In this document: positions 8,834-17,783 of the stretch, piece by piece
Layout: each line of letters opens with the position of its first letter
How positions within the stretch are numbered: the first letter of the stretch is position 1
From: Paenibacillus sp. FSL R7-0273
GTDB lineage: Bacteria > Bacillota > Bacilli > Paenibacillales > Paenibacillaceae
Reading direction: 5' to 3'
NCBI RefSeq assembly: GCF_000758625.1
Contig: NZ_CP009283.1
Coordinates: 4,661,501-4,725,500 of the forward strand
DNA length: 64,000 nucleotides
The notes under the pieces: model-generated
What the model saw: the letters and a program-made list of their open reading frames with translations, nothing else
What the model was told of the DNA's origin: nothing
Database searches by the model: none
Made by a program: the position numbers and the translations under genes

Positions 8834-10798
8834 TTAGTGAAAAGACTGCCAGAAATCGCCTTCTGTCGAGATCAGGCCCATAATTTCAGCATATGGAATC
8901 CGGAAGGTCGGAAAGCCTGCCGCGTATGGAGCAATCTCATATGGCGCAAAATACAGATACAGTGCCTCTTCATCCACATAAAACGGCTGATCGGCGGTAA
9001 TCCCCTTATACGTATCCGGAAAAATATAAGTATACTGTGGGTCATTAGCGATCTGCTTGCCGACGATGTCGCTAAGCTTCTCGACATATCTGCTGCCCGG
9101 CTTGAACAGGTCACTTAGCGTATAAAATCTGCCGCTGCGCAGATTGACATGCTCATACAGCATCGTAGGCATACCATGGGCTGCGCCGAACGGGTAATTA
9201 TAGCCGCTGAGCTCGAGCACCAGCAGATTTTTACGGAAAAATTCAACGGCGAAGTCTCCGGTATAACTGAAATCCTGCGCTGCTCCTCCGCTTCCCACGC
9301 CCTCTGCCTTGGAGAGGCTGCGCAGCCTGCTGTTGACGGTTTTGGATACTTCGATATCGGCAATGCCCTCAATCACCGGATAGTAGACGAGGTAGTCCCG
9401 GTTCGGCTTGTATTTCTTCTCCAGTACGGAGTAAGGCGGACGGAGCGGAATAACGCCGTTCTGACGCCATACCTGCTTGCCCCTGCGGTCGTAGTAAGCG
9501 GTACGCTGATCAATATCCGCACGGATCAGGCTGCCGCTGAAGGATAATGTGCCGGAGCCGGCAATCACGGGCGGCTGGGATGCTTTTTTACCGCTTTTGT
9601 CGATAAAATAGGTGTCCTTGGCATCAAAAACCGAAGCCAGCCCATGCTGATAGTTATTCACTCCGAGCAGCGGATGATTGCTGAGAACCCTGCCCGTTAC
9701 GGCATCTACTATTACATAACGCGATCCCCGGTACGGCTGGTCGGCATAGAGCGGAGTTCCCAGCGCAACGCGGTTTTCTCCCAGCTGCTGCACCTCATAA
9801 TAGGTGGCCGGAATGATCTGCTTCCCCTGCTTATCGATCAGCCCGTAGGCGTTCCCGTAATCCTCCGCTGTATTGATTACCGCCCGGCCCTCCGAAAATG
9901 GCAGCGCCGACGTAAATTGCGGCTTGATTGCCACAGTGCCGTCCAGGTTAAGATAACCGTATTTGCCGTTCTCTGTCTCCTGGTAGGCCAGCAGCCCGTC
10001 GCCCGGATTTCCGACAAACGGATGTTTGTACGTATGCAGCACCTTTCCATCCGGATCAATCAGCGCATATTCGCCTTCGGCGATTTTGACCAAAGCTGTC
10101 CCGTTCATGAAATCGCCCGCATCCAGATAGACCGGAGGCAGCACTTCCTTGCCCTGCGCATCGATATAGCCGTAGCGGGAGCCGCCTGCTGTAGTACTTT
10201 GCTTGGAAAAGAGCGCCCGCCCCTCATGCAGCGAATTCAGATAATCATAGCGCGCCGCAGTGACTTCCTTACCTTTTTCATCGATCAGTGTGTACCCCTT
10301 AGCATCCGACACTACCGCCCGGCCTTCCGCAAAAGGGGCAATGAAGGAGTAGATTGGCTTTACTTTTTCACGGCCGCTGCTGTCAATCAGCCCGCTGCTG
10401 TTCTTACGCTGCACGATTGCCAGCCCGTTCTCCTGAAAATCCTCGGCATACTCATACCTCGGTTCAATTGCGGTCCGCCCTTCATTGTTGATATAGCCCC
10501 ACAGCGTCCCTTCCTTGGTCTTAAAAGGCGCCGGATGCAGCACTTCCGCCCGCAGACCGTTCACATCCGCAGCCTCGAGGAACTGGAGCGGTTCCAGCGG
10601 CTTAATATAATAATCAACACGGTACAGTCCCGCCTCTGCGGGGATCGTCACGAACAGATCATCATCGGCACGGATGAAATCCTCCTCCTGCTGAGCCACA
10701 TATTCATTCCACCCGATCCCGTCCCATTTCCACACTTCCGTCTGCAGCAGACCGTTGTCATTCCCTTTTGCCAGCTCATTCAGCCTAATTCTCAGCAT
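8834..10798 (-). CDS. WG (KWG-leptospira) repeat protein with C-terminal DUF3298 domain
   Basis: This is a 654-residue protein with no signal peptide, so probably cytosolic. About residues 95-430 hold at least eight WG-type beta repeats: units ending in patterns such as GYINNEGRTAIEPRYEYAED, GLIDSSGREKVKPIYSFIAP and GYLNLDGTVAIKPQFTSALP. The C-terminal 200 residues match DUF3298/RsiV-like proteins, ending in YLYFAPYEIAPYAAG. The N-terminal 70 residues are not recognised. WG repeats are thought to mediate protein interactions; no enzymatic function can be assigned. ATG 10798 follows AAGGGAG. It appears monocistronic with its own terminator. Confidence 0.85.
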   Translation of the reverse strand: MLRIRLNELAKGNDNGLLQTEVWKWDGIGWNEYVAQQEEDFIRADDDLFVTIPAEAGLYRVDYYIKPLEPLQFLEAADVNGLRAEVLHPAPFKTKEGTLWGYINNEGRTAIEPRYEYAEDFQENGLAIVQRKNSSGLIDSSGREKVKPIYSFIAPFAEGRAVVSDAKGYTLIDEKGKEVTAARYDYLNSLHEGRALFSKQSTTAGGSRYGYIDAQGKEVLPPVYLDAGDFMNGTALVKIAEGEYALIDPDGKVLHTYKHPFVGNPGDGLLAYQETENGKYGYLNLDGTVAIKPQFTSALPFSEGRAVINTAEDYGNAYGLIDKQGKQIIPATYYEVQQLGENRVALGTPLYADQPYRGSRYVIVDAVTGRVLSNHPLLGVNNYQHGLASVFDAKDTYFIDKSGKKASQPPVIAGSGTLSFSGSLIRADIDQRTAYYDRRGKQVWRQNGVIPLRPPYSVLEKKYKPNRDYLVYYPVIEGIADIEVSKTVNSRLRSLSKAEGVGSGGAAQDFSYTGDFAVEFFRKNLLVLELSGYNYPFGAAHGMPTMLYEHVNLRSGRFYTLSDLFKPGSRYVEKLSDIVGKQIANDPQYTYIFPDTYKGITADQPFYVDEEALYLYFAPYEIAPYAAGFPTFRIPYAEIMGLISTEGDFWQSFH

Positions 10799-10986
10799 TC
10801 CCGTCGCTCCCTTACAAAGGCATTTGCCTATAGAGTATGAAGGGGATGGGGAAAGGGTGTTTCTGTGCCCTGATTTGTAAAAGTGTGCGGGAGTGCTGGG
10901 GGGCTGTAAAACTGTGAGGATACTGGGGAGTAAGGACGTGAAACTGCGGGAGTGCGGACTGCGAGGATACTGGGGGACTTCCGCAG

Positions 10987-11120
10987 TTTTTGGACTTCCG
11001 GCCGCTGTTGTCTTCGGATTTCCTTTATTTTTACCGCTGTCAGCGGGTGAAATCCGAAGACAAAGGCGGACACTACCGTTCCTCCAGTTCCAAAATCTGC
11101 TCCGTCCCTTTCATCCTCTT
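10987..11120 (+). repeat. Structured intergenic element, family A copy 2
   Basis: It has the same 5' block (TTTTTGGACTTCCGGCCGC). The stem arm GTCTTCGGATTTC (11010-11022) pairs perfectly over 13 bp with GAAATCCGAAGAC (11049-11061). The loop carries a CCGCT/AGCGG mini-hairpin, and the 3' block ends in CAGTTCCAAAA (11085-11095). Relative to copy 1, stem position 5 changed from G:C to T:A, a paired substitution. Confidence 0.8.
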
Positions 11121-11218
11121 CGGCGGGGAAAGAAAAGCACAGAAACACCCTCTAGGAGGGTGTTGGCCGGCAGAACAAGGGCAGCTCTGCCCTGCCCTTG
11201 AAAAACATATGTGAGAAT

Positions 11219-11405
11219 AGAGCAACATGAATGAGCGCTTGAATGGGACTAGCTGAATGGGCAGATTAATGAACAATTTGAGTAAAGAACGTGAGGGACA
11301 GAATGAGTCAATACCTTGCCTTGAGTGGACTACTCGAAGACAGCTGTTCGAGCAACATTAATGAGTGCATATATACGACTACTCTAGTGGCAGATTTAAT
11401 GAACC
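11219..11405 (+). repeat. Pair of diverged 56-bp direct repeats
   Basis: Two segments (11219-11275 and 11350-11405) both run GAGCAACAT, AATGAG, GC, then GACTA and GGCAGATT(T)AATGAAC, in the same order and spacing, at roughly 75% identity by eye. No coding potential is shared. They were probably produced by an old local duplication. Confidence 0.5.
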
Positions 11406-11453
11406 AAGTTACTGGGAAGAGCAAAGCTCCCAACTCGACTGTGCCGCCCCCCG

Positions 11454-11639
11454 CTAACGGACTCAGATGACCTTATCAGCAGGATTCAGGACGCAAGGTT
11501 ACTTTAACGGACACCAGTGACCTTATTCGGCGCATTTTCGTACAAAAATGGGATCAGCAGCACAAATAACGTCATCTGGGTCCGTTAGAGAGGCAGGAAA
11601 CCAAAAAAAGCAGCTAATAAGGGCTCCTGGGTCCGATAG
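11454..11639. repeat. Four-unit dyad repeat, family B copy 1
   Basis: 23-nt units begin at 11454 and 11504 (direct) and 11566 and 11617 (inverted). Unit 1 reads CTAACGGACTCAGATGACC followed by TTAT; the inverted units end in GGGTCCGTTAG or GGGTCCGATAG. Each unit is also an imperfect palindrome (TAACGG...CCNTTAT). A second array at 29546-29730 has the same unit order and unit-to-unit distances (50, 62, 50 versus 50, 62, 51), but its spacer sequences differ. Confidence 0.75.
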
Positions 11640-11807
11640 AGACGTGCAAGCAGGGACTGGCAACACAGAGTGTGCAACCATCAGGGACACATCATGCGAT
11701 ACTGCTGAGTTCCCTATGCAAAGGGGAGTTTCGAATAAATTCTTTATAGTGGTAACCAAACCGTAACCAACCGGCAGGTTTACCCGACAAGTTATTGCCC
11801 ACAAACA

Positions 11808-11845
11808 CAAGTAAACCGTACGGATAGCCCCGTACGGTTTACTTG
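11808..11845 (-). terminator. Perfect 16-bp hairpin downstream of the MetE-like gene
   Basis: CAAGTAAACCGTACGG and CCGTACGGTTTACTTG enclose a 6-base loop, 38 bases after the stop of the minus-strand gene. The T tract is weak, so termination is likely but not certain; it could instead stabilise the 3' end of the mRNA. Confidence 0.6.
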
Positions 11846-11882
11846 AACTTATAATCATCCCGTAACAAACGGGACCCTTAGT

Positions 11883-13022
11883 CTATTTCCAAATCTCATC
11901 CGCAATTTCTTTGATATAGGCAAGCTTGTTCCACTGCTGCTCTTCGGTCAGGTGGTTGCCTTCTTCTGTAGAAGCGAAGCCGCATTGCGGGCTCAGACAG
12001 ATCCGGTTCAGGTCGACGTACTGCTTGGCTTCCTCAATCCGCTTCAGGATCTCTTCCTTGTTCTCCAGCTCCCCGAATTTGGAGGAGAACAGGCCGAGCA
12101 CCACCTGCTGGCTGTCCTTCAGGAACCGCAGCGGCTTGAAGTCTCCGGCACGGTCTGTGTCGAACTCCAGATAGTAGCCGGAATAGTTATCAATTCCGAG
12201 CAGCGCCTGCACGATCGGCTCATAGCTTCCGCCCACACCGGCATAGGTCGATACATAGTTGCCGCGGCACACATGCGTCGTAACCACAAGATCTTCCGGC
12301 AGGCCGGCTACAACGGCTGCGTTCACCTTGGCCAATTCCGCAGCATAGTCGGCTACATTCACGCCGATCTGCTCCATGATGGTGATAAACTGCTCGTCGC
12401 ACAGGGCACCCCAGGTGCAGTCGTCGAACTGGATGCTGCGGCAGCCGGCATTGTACAGATCGAGCACTGCTCCCTTGTAGGCTTTGACTGTATCCGCAAG
12501 CAGCTCTTCCCGGTTCGGGTATAGCGCAGTTGTACTCTCCTTATTCTCCGCACGGTCCAGCTCGAACAGGAACTGGGCAGCGGCCGGCACAGACTGGCGG
12601 GCTACAACGTCGTCCCCGACAATGCTTTTGAGGTAAGTGTAATGGGCAACAAACGGATGGCTGCTGTAGCTGATTTTGCCGGTCAGGCGGGCTGTCTCCG
12701 GTCTGGACTGGGCTCCGTTGAACTGGTATCCCTGGTCAATGAGGGTCTGCTCTACACCGTCAAAGCCCCAGAAGAAATCCAGATGCCACCAGGAGCGGCG
12801 GAATTCACCGTCTGTTACAGCCAGAAGACCCACTTCCTTTTGCTTGGCCACAAGCTTGACGATTTCGGCGTCTTCAACCTCTTTCAGCTGAACGGCACTA
12901 ATCTCACCGTTCTTATATTTCACTCTTGCATCCTTCAGAGCCGCAGGGCGCAGGAAGCTGCCGACAATATCATAGCGGAATGGGGTAACAGTACGTTTCA
13001 AAGGTTCAGTCTGGGTGCTCAT
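11883..13022 (-). CDS. Cobalamin-independent methionine synthase family protein (MetE C-terminal type, YxjG/YxjH-like)
   Basis: This is a 379-residue single-domain MetE-type protein that would transfer a methyl group from a methylated folate or related donor to homocysteine. The zinc site is visible: TTHVCRGNY (His, Cys) and LSPQCGFAS (second Cys), together with FDDCTWG. The N-terminal MetE half is absent, as in Bacillus YxjG and YxjH. ATG 13022 follows GGAG. No S-box riboswitch or Met T-box is seen in the 220-base upstream region shared with the divergent regulator gene. The true methyl donor is not known for this short class. Confidence 0.85.
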   Translation of the reverse strand: MSTQTEPLKRTVTPFRYDIVGSFLRPAALKDARVKYKNGEISAVQLKEVEDAEIVKLVAKQKEVGLLAVTDGEFRRSWWHLDFFWGFDGVEQTLIDQGYQFNGAQSRPETARLTGKISYSSHPFVAHYTYLKSIVGDDVVARQSVPAAAQFLFELDRAENKESTTALYPNREELLADTVKAYKGAVLDLYNAGCRSIQFDDCTWGALCDEQFITIMEQIGVNVADYAAELAKVNAAVVAGLPEDLVVTTHVCRGNYVSTYAGVGGSYEPIVQALLGIDNYSGYYLEFDTDRAGDFKPLRFLKDSQQVVLGLFSSKFGELENKEEILKRIEEAKQYVDLNRICLSPQCGFASTEEGNHLTEEQQWNKLAYIKEIADEIWK

Positions 13023-13244
13023 CGGTTTATCTCCTCTATCTGTTTAATTAGTATAGTTACTATAGCACACGCCCCCGGCCATCCCGTTCTACCAATGATC
13101 TATCGTCCGTTATAATTAATAGCTATAGCCGCATTTCTGTGGTGACTGAGCCGCAGGCGATTTATAATAGAAGCTGTGCGGCAAAAGTCTGTTCACTTTA
13201 GCAATAAGCAGTATTTTATCACCCTTAGGCTTGGAGGAATTCCT

Positions 13245-13916
13245 GTGTTTCGGATCATGATTATAGAAGATGACGTAAAAATCAGGCAAATCGTCGCAGA
13301 TACGCTGCGCAAATGGAAATACGAGGTTTCCGAAGTGACAGCCTATGAGCAGATTCTGGAGGAGTTTAACAGGGTTCAGCCCCATCTGGTGCTGCTGGAT
13401 GTGAACCTGCCCATGTATGACGGCTTTTACTGGTGCCAGCAGATCCGCTCTGTCTCCAAGGTTCCGGTCATTTTCCTGTCCTCGCGCACACAGAATATGG
13501 ATGTCATTATGGCAATCAATATGGGAGCGGATGATTATATCCAGAAGCCGTTTGATTTAAGCGTGCTGGTTGCCAAGATCAGCGCGATGCTTCGCCGCAA
13601 TTATACCTACCAGGATGAGAACCTGCAGCTTTCGCACCGGCAGCTTATTTTCAACCTGTCCAGCTCCTCTATCCAGTATGGTAATCAGACAGCAGAGCTG
13701 TCACGGAATGATTTTATTCTCTTACAGACGCTGATGCGCAGTACCGGAAAAATTGTCTCCAGGGATGAGCTGATGCAGGTGCTGTGGAATGACGAGCAGT
13801 TCGTGGACGACAACACCTTAACGGTAAATGTGAACCGGCTGCGGCGCAAAATCGCACTATTGGGCCTTGAGGATTTCATCGCTACCCGCAAAGGAATGGG
13901 GTATATTATCGAATGA
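13245..13916 (+). CDS. Bce-type response regulator (OmpR family)
   Basis: This is a 223-residue response regulator. The receiver domain has IIEDD near the start, phosphoacceptor Asp about 52 in LLDVNLP and the conserved Lys in DDYIQKPF; the C-terminal OmpR-type winged helix has VNRLRRKI. A GTG start at 13245 is chosen because TTGGAGG lies 7 bases ahead; the frame open from 13176 adds residues foreign to the family. It overlaps the sensor kinase gene by four bases (ATGA). With the convergent BceAB-type transporter it should control antimicrobial-peptide detoxification. Confidence 0.92.
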   Translation: MFRIMIIEDDVKIRQIVADTLRKWKYEVSEVTAYEQILEEFNRVQPHLVLLDVNLPMYDGFYWCQQIRSVSKVPVIFLSSRTQNMDVIMAINMGADDYIQKPFDLSVLVAKISAMLRRNYTYQDENLQLSHRQLIFNLSSSSIQYGNQTAELSRNDFILLQTLMRSTGKIVSRDELMQVLWNDEQFVDDNTLTVNVNRLRRKIALLGLEDFIATRKGMGYIIE

Positions 13917-14917
13917 GCTTCTGGCGTTTTCTGAAATATGAACGGCCGTACCTGTACCTCTGCGGGGCCTGCTTTCTGCTGACTGCCGCTGTATTCGGCA
14001 TTAATCCGAACAATGCGTGGGACTGGGAGAGCTTTTACTATTGTCTGGCCCTCGTTCTGCTGCTGATGACTTCGTTTGTCCTTTACCGCTATCTGAAAAA
14101 TGTACAGGTTATCCGCAAGCCGGACGATGAGGACGCCGAGCCCCTGTCACTGGAAGCCGAGGTATGCCGGGAGGAGATGCGCCGGCTGCGGATCAGCCAC
14201 ATCCGTTCACTCAATGCCATTCAGGACCGGCAAAAGGAAACCTATGATTTCATCGTCTCCTGGTTTCATGAGATCAAGACCCCCATCGCCGTCATGCGCC
14301 TGATGCAGCAGACCGAGATGAACCCGGCAAGCCTGGAGGAGGAGCTGTCCCGCATTGAGCATTATGTGGATCAGGCCCTCTATTACGCCAAGCTGGACAG
14401 CTTTAACAAGGATTATGAAATTGTGAACTGCAGCCTGGAGCAGCTCGCCAAAGCGGCAGTGAAGCACCATTCCAAGACCTTTATCTCCAAAAAAATAGCG
14501 GTCCGCCTCGAGGTGGACGGTACAACTGTGCAAAGTGATTCAAAGTGGCTGCTCTTCATCCTTAATCAGCTGGTCTCGAACAGCCTTAAGTACACTGCCG
14601 ATCAGGGTTTGATCGCCATTACAAGCCGGACTACACCGCAGGAGAAGCTGCTTGTGATCCGGGATAACGGCGTGGGCATCGACCGCAAGGATCTGCCGCG
14701 GATTTTTGAGCGGGGCTTTACCGGCACTAACGGGCGGACCTTCGTGAAGTCCACGGGCATGGGATTGTATCTGGCCCAGGAGCTGTCCAAAAAGCTCGGC
14801 CACTACATTACCTGCGATTCAGCTGCCGGCAGTTTCAGCGAATTCACTATTCATTTTCCCAAAAATCATGATCCTTACCTCAGCATTCTCCGGCACAACA
14901 ACGAAAAGACGCAATGA
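13913..14917 (+). CDS. Bce-type intramembrane-sensing histidine kinase
   Basis: This is a 334-residue kinase. Two transmembrane helices (about 13-30 and 42-58) are separated by a very short extracellular loop, the hallmark of intramembrane-sensing kinases that read flux through their cognate transporter. The dimerisation helix has FHEIKTPI (His about 119), and the ATPase domain has LNQLVSNSLKY, DNGVGI and GMGLYLAQEL. It is translationally coupled to the response regulator. The gene ends inside a hairpin shared with the convergent permease gene. Confidence 0.92.
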   Translation: MSFWRFLKYERPYLYLCGACFLLTAAVFGINPNNAWDWESFYYCLALVLLLMTSFVLYRYLKNVQVIRKPDDEDAEPLSLEAEVCREEMRRLRISHIRSLNAIQDRQKETYDFIVSWFHEIKTPIAVMRLMQQTEMNPASLEEELSRIEHYVDQALYYAKLDSFNKDYEIVNCSLEQLAKAAVKHHSKTFISKKIAVRLEVDGTTVQSDSKWLLFILNQLVSNSLKYTADQGLIAITSRTTPQEKLLVIRDNGVGIDRKDLPRIFERGFTGTNGRTFVKSTGMGLYLAQELSKKLGHYITCDSAAGSFSEFTIHFPKNHDPYLSILRHNNEKTQ

Positions 14918-14939
14918 CCTGTAAAAGGCCGATTGCGTC
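14908..14939. terminator. Hairpin between convergent Bce genes
   Basis: GACGCAAT (14908-14915) pairs with ATTGCGTC (14932-14939), overlapping the kinase stop codon. A second hairpin, ATGCCA/TGGCAT, follows at about 14942-14961. Both lie between the convergent 3' ends and could stop transcription from either side. Confidence 0.55.
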
Positions 14940-14965
14940 ATTATGCCATCACTGGCTGGCATGCT

Positions 14966-16939
14966 TTATGGGTTCTCGCTGACTATTTTATAGTACAGAT
15001 TCGTGGATGAATGGTACAGCAGCAGATAGATCAGAAAATAAACGCCCATGATTCCCCATACCATGGCTGTAAGGCCGGAATAGCCGGCGACGGAATCGAG
15101 AATGTAGTATTTAATGATGAACCAGCTGTAGGTGATCCCCAGCAGCAGCGGAGGCAGAAACACGAACACCAGCTGCTTGCGGATGACCTGCTTCAGCTGT
15201 CTGCTGCCGACGCCGATTTTGCGCAGAATTGAATATTGCAGCCGTTCGTCTGTCGCCTCGCGCAGCTGTTTGAAATAAATAATGCTGGCCAGGGCGAAGA
15301 CGGCGATCAGCGACAGGAAGCCGCTGGCGAAGAGCATCAGCGAGGAGCTCTCGATCTGCTTGGAGTACACATCGGCAAAGGAGGAATAATAAGCCCCCGG
15401 CGTCTGTGTCACGATAGCATGGATCTCCTTCGACAGCGCCTCTGCATTGCGGGCATTGTGCAGGCCGTATATTTCAAACGTTCGCAGCTCTGCATCTGCC
15501 CCGCCGCCTGATAATTGTCCGTAAGCCTCATCGGAGATAATCAGCACGGCAGGCTTGTAAACCATGGAGCGCACCGGGTCGGAAGCCCAGCCAAGATAAG
15601 CATAATCCTTGATTTCAGCCAGCTTGAATACAGTCTCCGCACCTGCCTGAACGGTAAATTCCGGCTGTTCACCGGCACCATACACCCTCGGGAAGTCAGA
15701 GCCCTGCGCCAGTCCGACCGCTTCATTACCCTGCAGCTCTACAACCTCATCGTCTCCCCGCTGTGCAATCAGTTCGTTATAGGTGTGCTCCGCTACCAGC
15801 AGGACATCCGCCGAATAATACTCCGGATTCTCTACGAGCGTGTGCATATCACTTACAGGGGTAACAGCCACCCCCTCCTGTGTTAAGTGAAAGCGTATCT
15901 CATGATCCGAGTCTCTGATCATCCCGTCGATGCGGCTGTTGGTCTGCTGATCCAGTGACTGAAAGGCGATATCATTGGGCAAATTTCTGCCTACTGCATC
16001 AAACTGCACCTTATAATTGATCGTCATGAAGCACATCAGCATCATAATAACGGCACTGAACAGCGTGATAAAGGTCAGATTCAGCGTATTGCCTCTGATC
16101 TGGAACCGCAGCGACGAGGTCCACAGCACCGTATTCCCCTCGTGATATTTCCTGCTGCGGCTGAGCCGCTGGAGCAGCCAGCCGGCAAACTGGCGGAAAA
16201 ACAGATACGTCCCGCCTAGAATCCCGCCCGTTACGCCAATCATGCTCCAGGCCGGATAGTCCTGCCAGAAAACCGAGCCCTTGCCGCTGCTGATCACAGC
16301 AAAGGACAGGACCAGCATCAGCACGGAGAGCAGCGCCGGGACAGCAGAGACCCGTACAGGCTTGTCTGCCTTCTGCTTGGCATGAAACAGCTCCATCAGC
16401 TGTACCCGGTTCACCATGATATGGCTCTGCACACTGATTATGACCGCCAGCAGCAGGAAGAGCCCCGCAGTGGACAGAATGGACTGGACTGGGAAGGACA
16501 GGGAAATGACCTGGTCATATTGCATCAGCCGGAGCAGCAGCATGCCGAACAGCTTGGACAGAAGGCCGCCGAGCAGCACACCAGTAACCAGCGAAATTGT
16601 GCTCAGGATTAGCGTCTCATAGAATACCATAATGGTGATTTGGCGCTCGCTGAGCCCGTGTAGCAGGTACATGCCGAACTCTTTTTTGCGCTGCTTCATG
16701 AAGAAGGAGTTGGCATACAGGATAAAGAAAATGATAAAGAGAAAAACAACCACAGACGCAATAGCCACGCCATTCCTGAAATTATCGCGGTTCTGCAGCG
16801 CATCCATAATGTCCCCGTTGTACATCAGGGAGGAAAAGGTGAACTGGATAATGACCCCTATAATCATCGAGAACAGATAAATGGAATACAGCCGGAAATT
16901 ACGTTTTACGTTGCGTACTGTCAGATCAAATAGACTCAT
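14966..16939 (-). CDS. BceB-type ABC transporter permease (FtsX superfamily)
   Basis: This is a 657-residue permease of the peptide-detoxification ABC type. It has ten predicted helices in a 1+3+ext+... arrangement: a first helix at about 18-40, then a helix bundle to about residue 310, a large extracellular domain of about 200 residues (roughly 310-510) for peptide or lipid II-complex binding, and a C-terminal FtsX core. Together with BceA it removes cell-wall-active peptides such as bacitracin from their targets and signals to the kinase. The start overlaps the BceA stop by four bases. Confidence 0.9.
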   Translation of the reverse strand: MSLFDLTVRNVKRNFRLYSIYLFSMIIGVIIQFTFSSLMYNGDIMDALQNRDNFRNGVAIASVVVFLFIIFFILYANSFFMKQRKKEFGMYLLHGLSERQITIMVFYETLILSTISLVTGVLLGGLLSKLFGMLLLRLMQYDQVISLSFPVQSILSTAGLFLLLAVIISVQSHIMVNRVQLMELFHAKQKADKPVRVSAVPALLSVLMLVLSFAVISSGKGSVFWQDYPAWSMIGVTGGILGGTYLFFRQFAGWLLQRLSRSRKYHEGNTVLWTSSLRFQIRGNTLNLTFITLFSAVIMMLMCFMTINYKVQFDAVGRNLPNDIAFQSLDQQTNSRIDGMIRDSDHEIRFHLTQEGVAVTPVSDMHTLVENPEYYSADVLLVAEHTYNELIAQRGDDEVVELQGNEAVGLAQGSDFPRVYGAGEQPEFTVQAGAETVFKLAEIKDYAYLGWASDPVRSMVYKPAVLIISDEAYGQLSGGGADAELRTFEIYGLHNARNAEALSKEIHAIVTQTPGAYYSSFADVYSKQIESSSLMLFASGFLSLIAVFALASIIYFKQLREATDERLQYSILRKIGVGSRQLKQVIRKQLVFVFLPPLLLGITYSWFIIKYYILDSVAGYSGLTAMVWGIMGVYFLIYLLLYHSSTNLYYKIVSENP

Positions 16940-17682
16940 CGCGCCTGGCCCCCCAAAAGGCTCTGCGTTTCCAGTATACGGTCGTAGAACGCTTGCTGCG
17001 GCTGGTCCCCGGCGTACAGCTCATTAACAATCATGCCGTCACGCAAAAAAATAACTCTCCGGCAGTAGCTTGCCGCATAAACATCATGTGTTACCATCAT
17101 TATGGTTGTATTGAACCGTTCATTTAAGCCGGCCAGCTGCTCCAGCAGCTGGGTAGCCGATCTTGAATCCAGCGCACCCGTCGGCTCATCGGCAAAGACA
17201 ATTGCCGGATTCGTAATAATCGCCCTGGCCGAGGCCGCCCGCTGCTTTTGTCCGCCGGAAATTTCATTCGGATACTTGTCCATGATGCCTTCAATGTTAA
17301 GCGCCTGTGCAATCGTGGACAGCCGCTCTTCCATCTCCGCCGCCCTGAATTTGCGCAGCGACAGCGGCAGCAGAATATTTTCCTTAACCGTTAAGGCCTC
17401 CAGCAGATTATAATCCTGAAAAATAAAGCCCATCCGCTCCTGGCGGAACTGCCGCAGCGCTTTCTTGTTCATATCCAGCAGTGACCTGCCTTCCAGCCAG
17501 ACCTCGCCGCCGGACAGCTGGTCTATGGTCGACAGCACATTCATCAGTGTGGACTTGCCTGATCCGGACGGGCCCATTACCGCAGTGAGCTCCCCGGCTC
17601 CGATTACGAGATCAATATTTTTGAGCACAGCGGCAGCTCCGTAATTTTTGGACACATTCCTCGTTTCAATCACCGTTGTCAT
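16936..17682 (-). CDS. BceA-type ABC transporter ATP-binding protein
   Basis: This is a 248-residue ATPase of the MacB/LolD/BceA class. It has Walker A GPSGSGKSTLMN, a Q-loop in FQDYNLLEAL, signature ISGGQKQRAA, Walker B IVFADEPTGALD and H-loop VTHDV. ATG 17682 follows AGGGGAGGT. It forms an operon with the permease. The upstream 100 bases contain a 7-bp inverted repeat that could be the response-regulator box. Confidence 0.92.
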   Translation of the reverse strand: MTTVIETRNVSKNYGAAAVLKNIDLVIGAGELTAVMGPSGSGKSTLMNVLSTIDQLSGGEVWLEGRSLLDMNKKALRQFRQERMGFIFQDYNLLEALTVKENILLPLSLRKFRAAEMEERLSTIAQALNIEGIMDKYPNEISGGQKQRAASARAIITNPAIVFADEPTGALDSRSATQLLEQLAGLNERFNTTIMMVTHDVYAASYCRRVIFLRDGMIVNELYAGDQPQQAFYDRILETQSLLGGQAR

Positions 17683-17755
17683 GCTTTATTACCTCCCCTT
17701 CTACTATTCAATATAGCCACAACGGGTAATTGCAGCCATAGATGTAGCAGAGGGT

Positions 17756-17776
17756 AAAGTGACGTTTATGTCACTT
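17756..17776. promoter_or_regulatory. Candidate Bce response-regulator operator upstream of bceA
   Basis: AAGTGAC, six bases, GTCACTT forms a perfect 7-bp inverted repeat about 75 bases upstream of the BceA start and just beyond the stop of the kinase gene at 17784. BceR-type boxes are inverted repeats with a short spacer in this position, so a regulatory role is plausible. It could instead be a weak terminator for the upstream gene; no T tract follows. Confidence 0.4.
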
Positions 17777-17783
17777 AGCGGGA

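Larger units (their letters stand above)
10799..11882. other. 1.1-kb gene-free repeat region
   Basis: No reading frame here has a ribosome site plus recognisable protein. It contains short direct repeats of a GAGGATACTGGGG motif (about 10915-10975), family A element copy 2 (10987-11120), a diverged 56-bp direct repeat (11219 and 11350), the four-unit dyad repeat (11454-11639), and the hairpin downstream of the methionine synthase gene (11808-11845). It is the richest non-coding stretch outside the IS region. Confidence 0.6.

Noticed and set aside
9644..10840. 398-codon open frame on the plus strand opposite the WG-repeat gene
   Set aside because: It is antisense to a clearly coding gene, has no ribosome site or domain, and its composition follows the opposite strand's codon bias.
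11454..11639. Repeat-spacer pattern resembling a tiny CRISPR array (also at 29546-29730)
   Set aside because: Half of the units are inverted, spacers are 27 and 39 bases rather than uniform, the same geometry recurs at a second locus, and no cas gene is present.
13023..13244. S-box (SAM) riboswitch or Met T-box upstream of the MetE-like gene
   Set aside because: No T-box bulge sequence and no S-box core was found in the divergent region.
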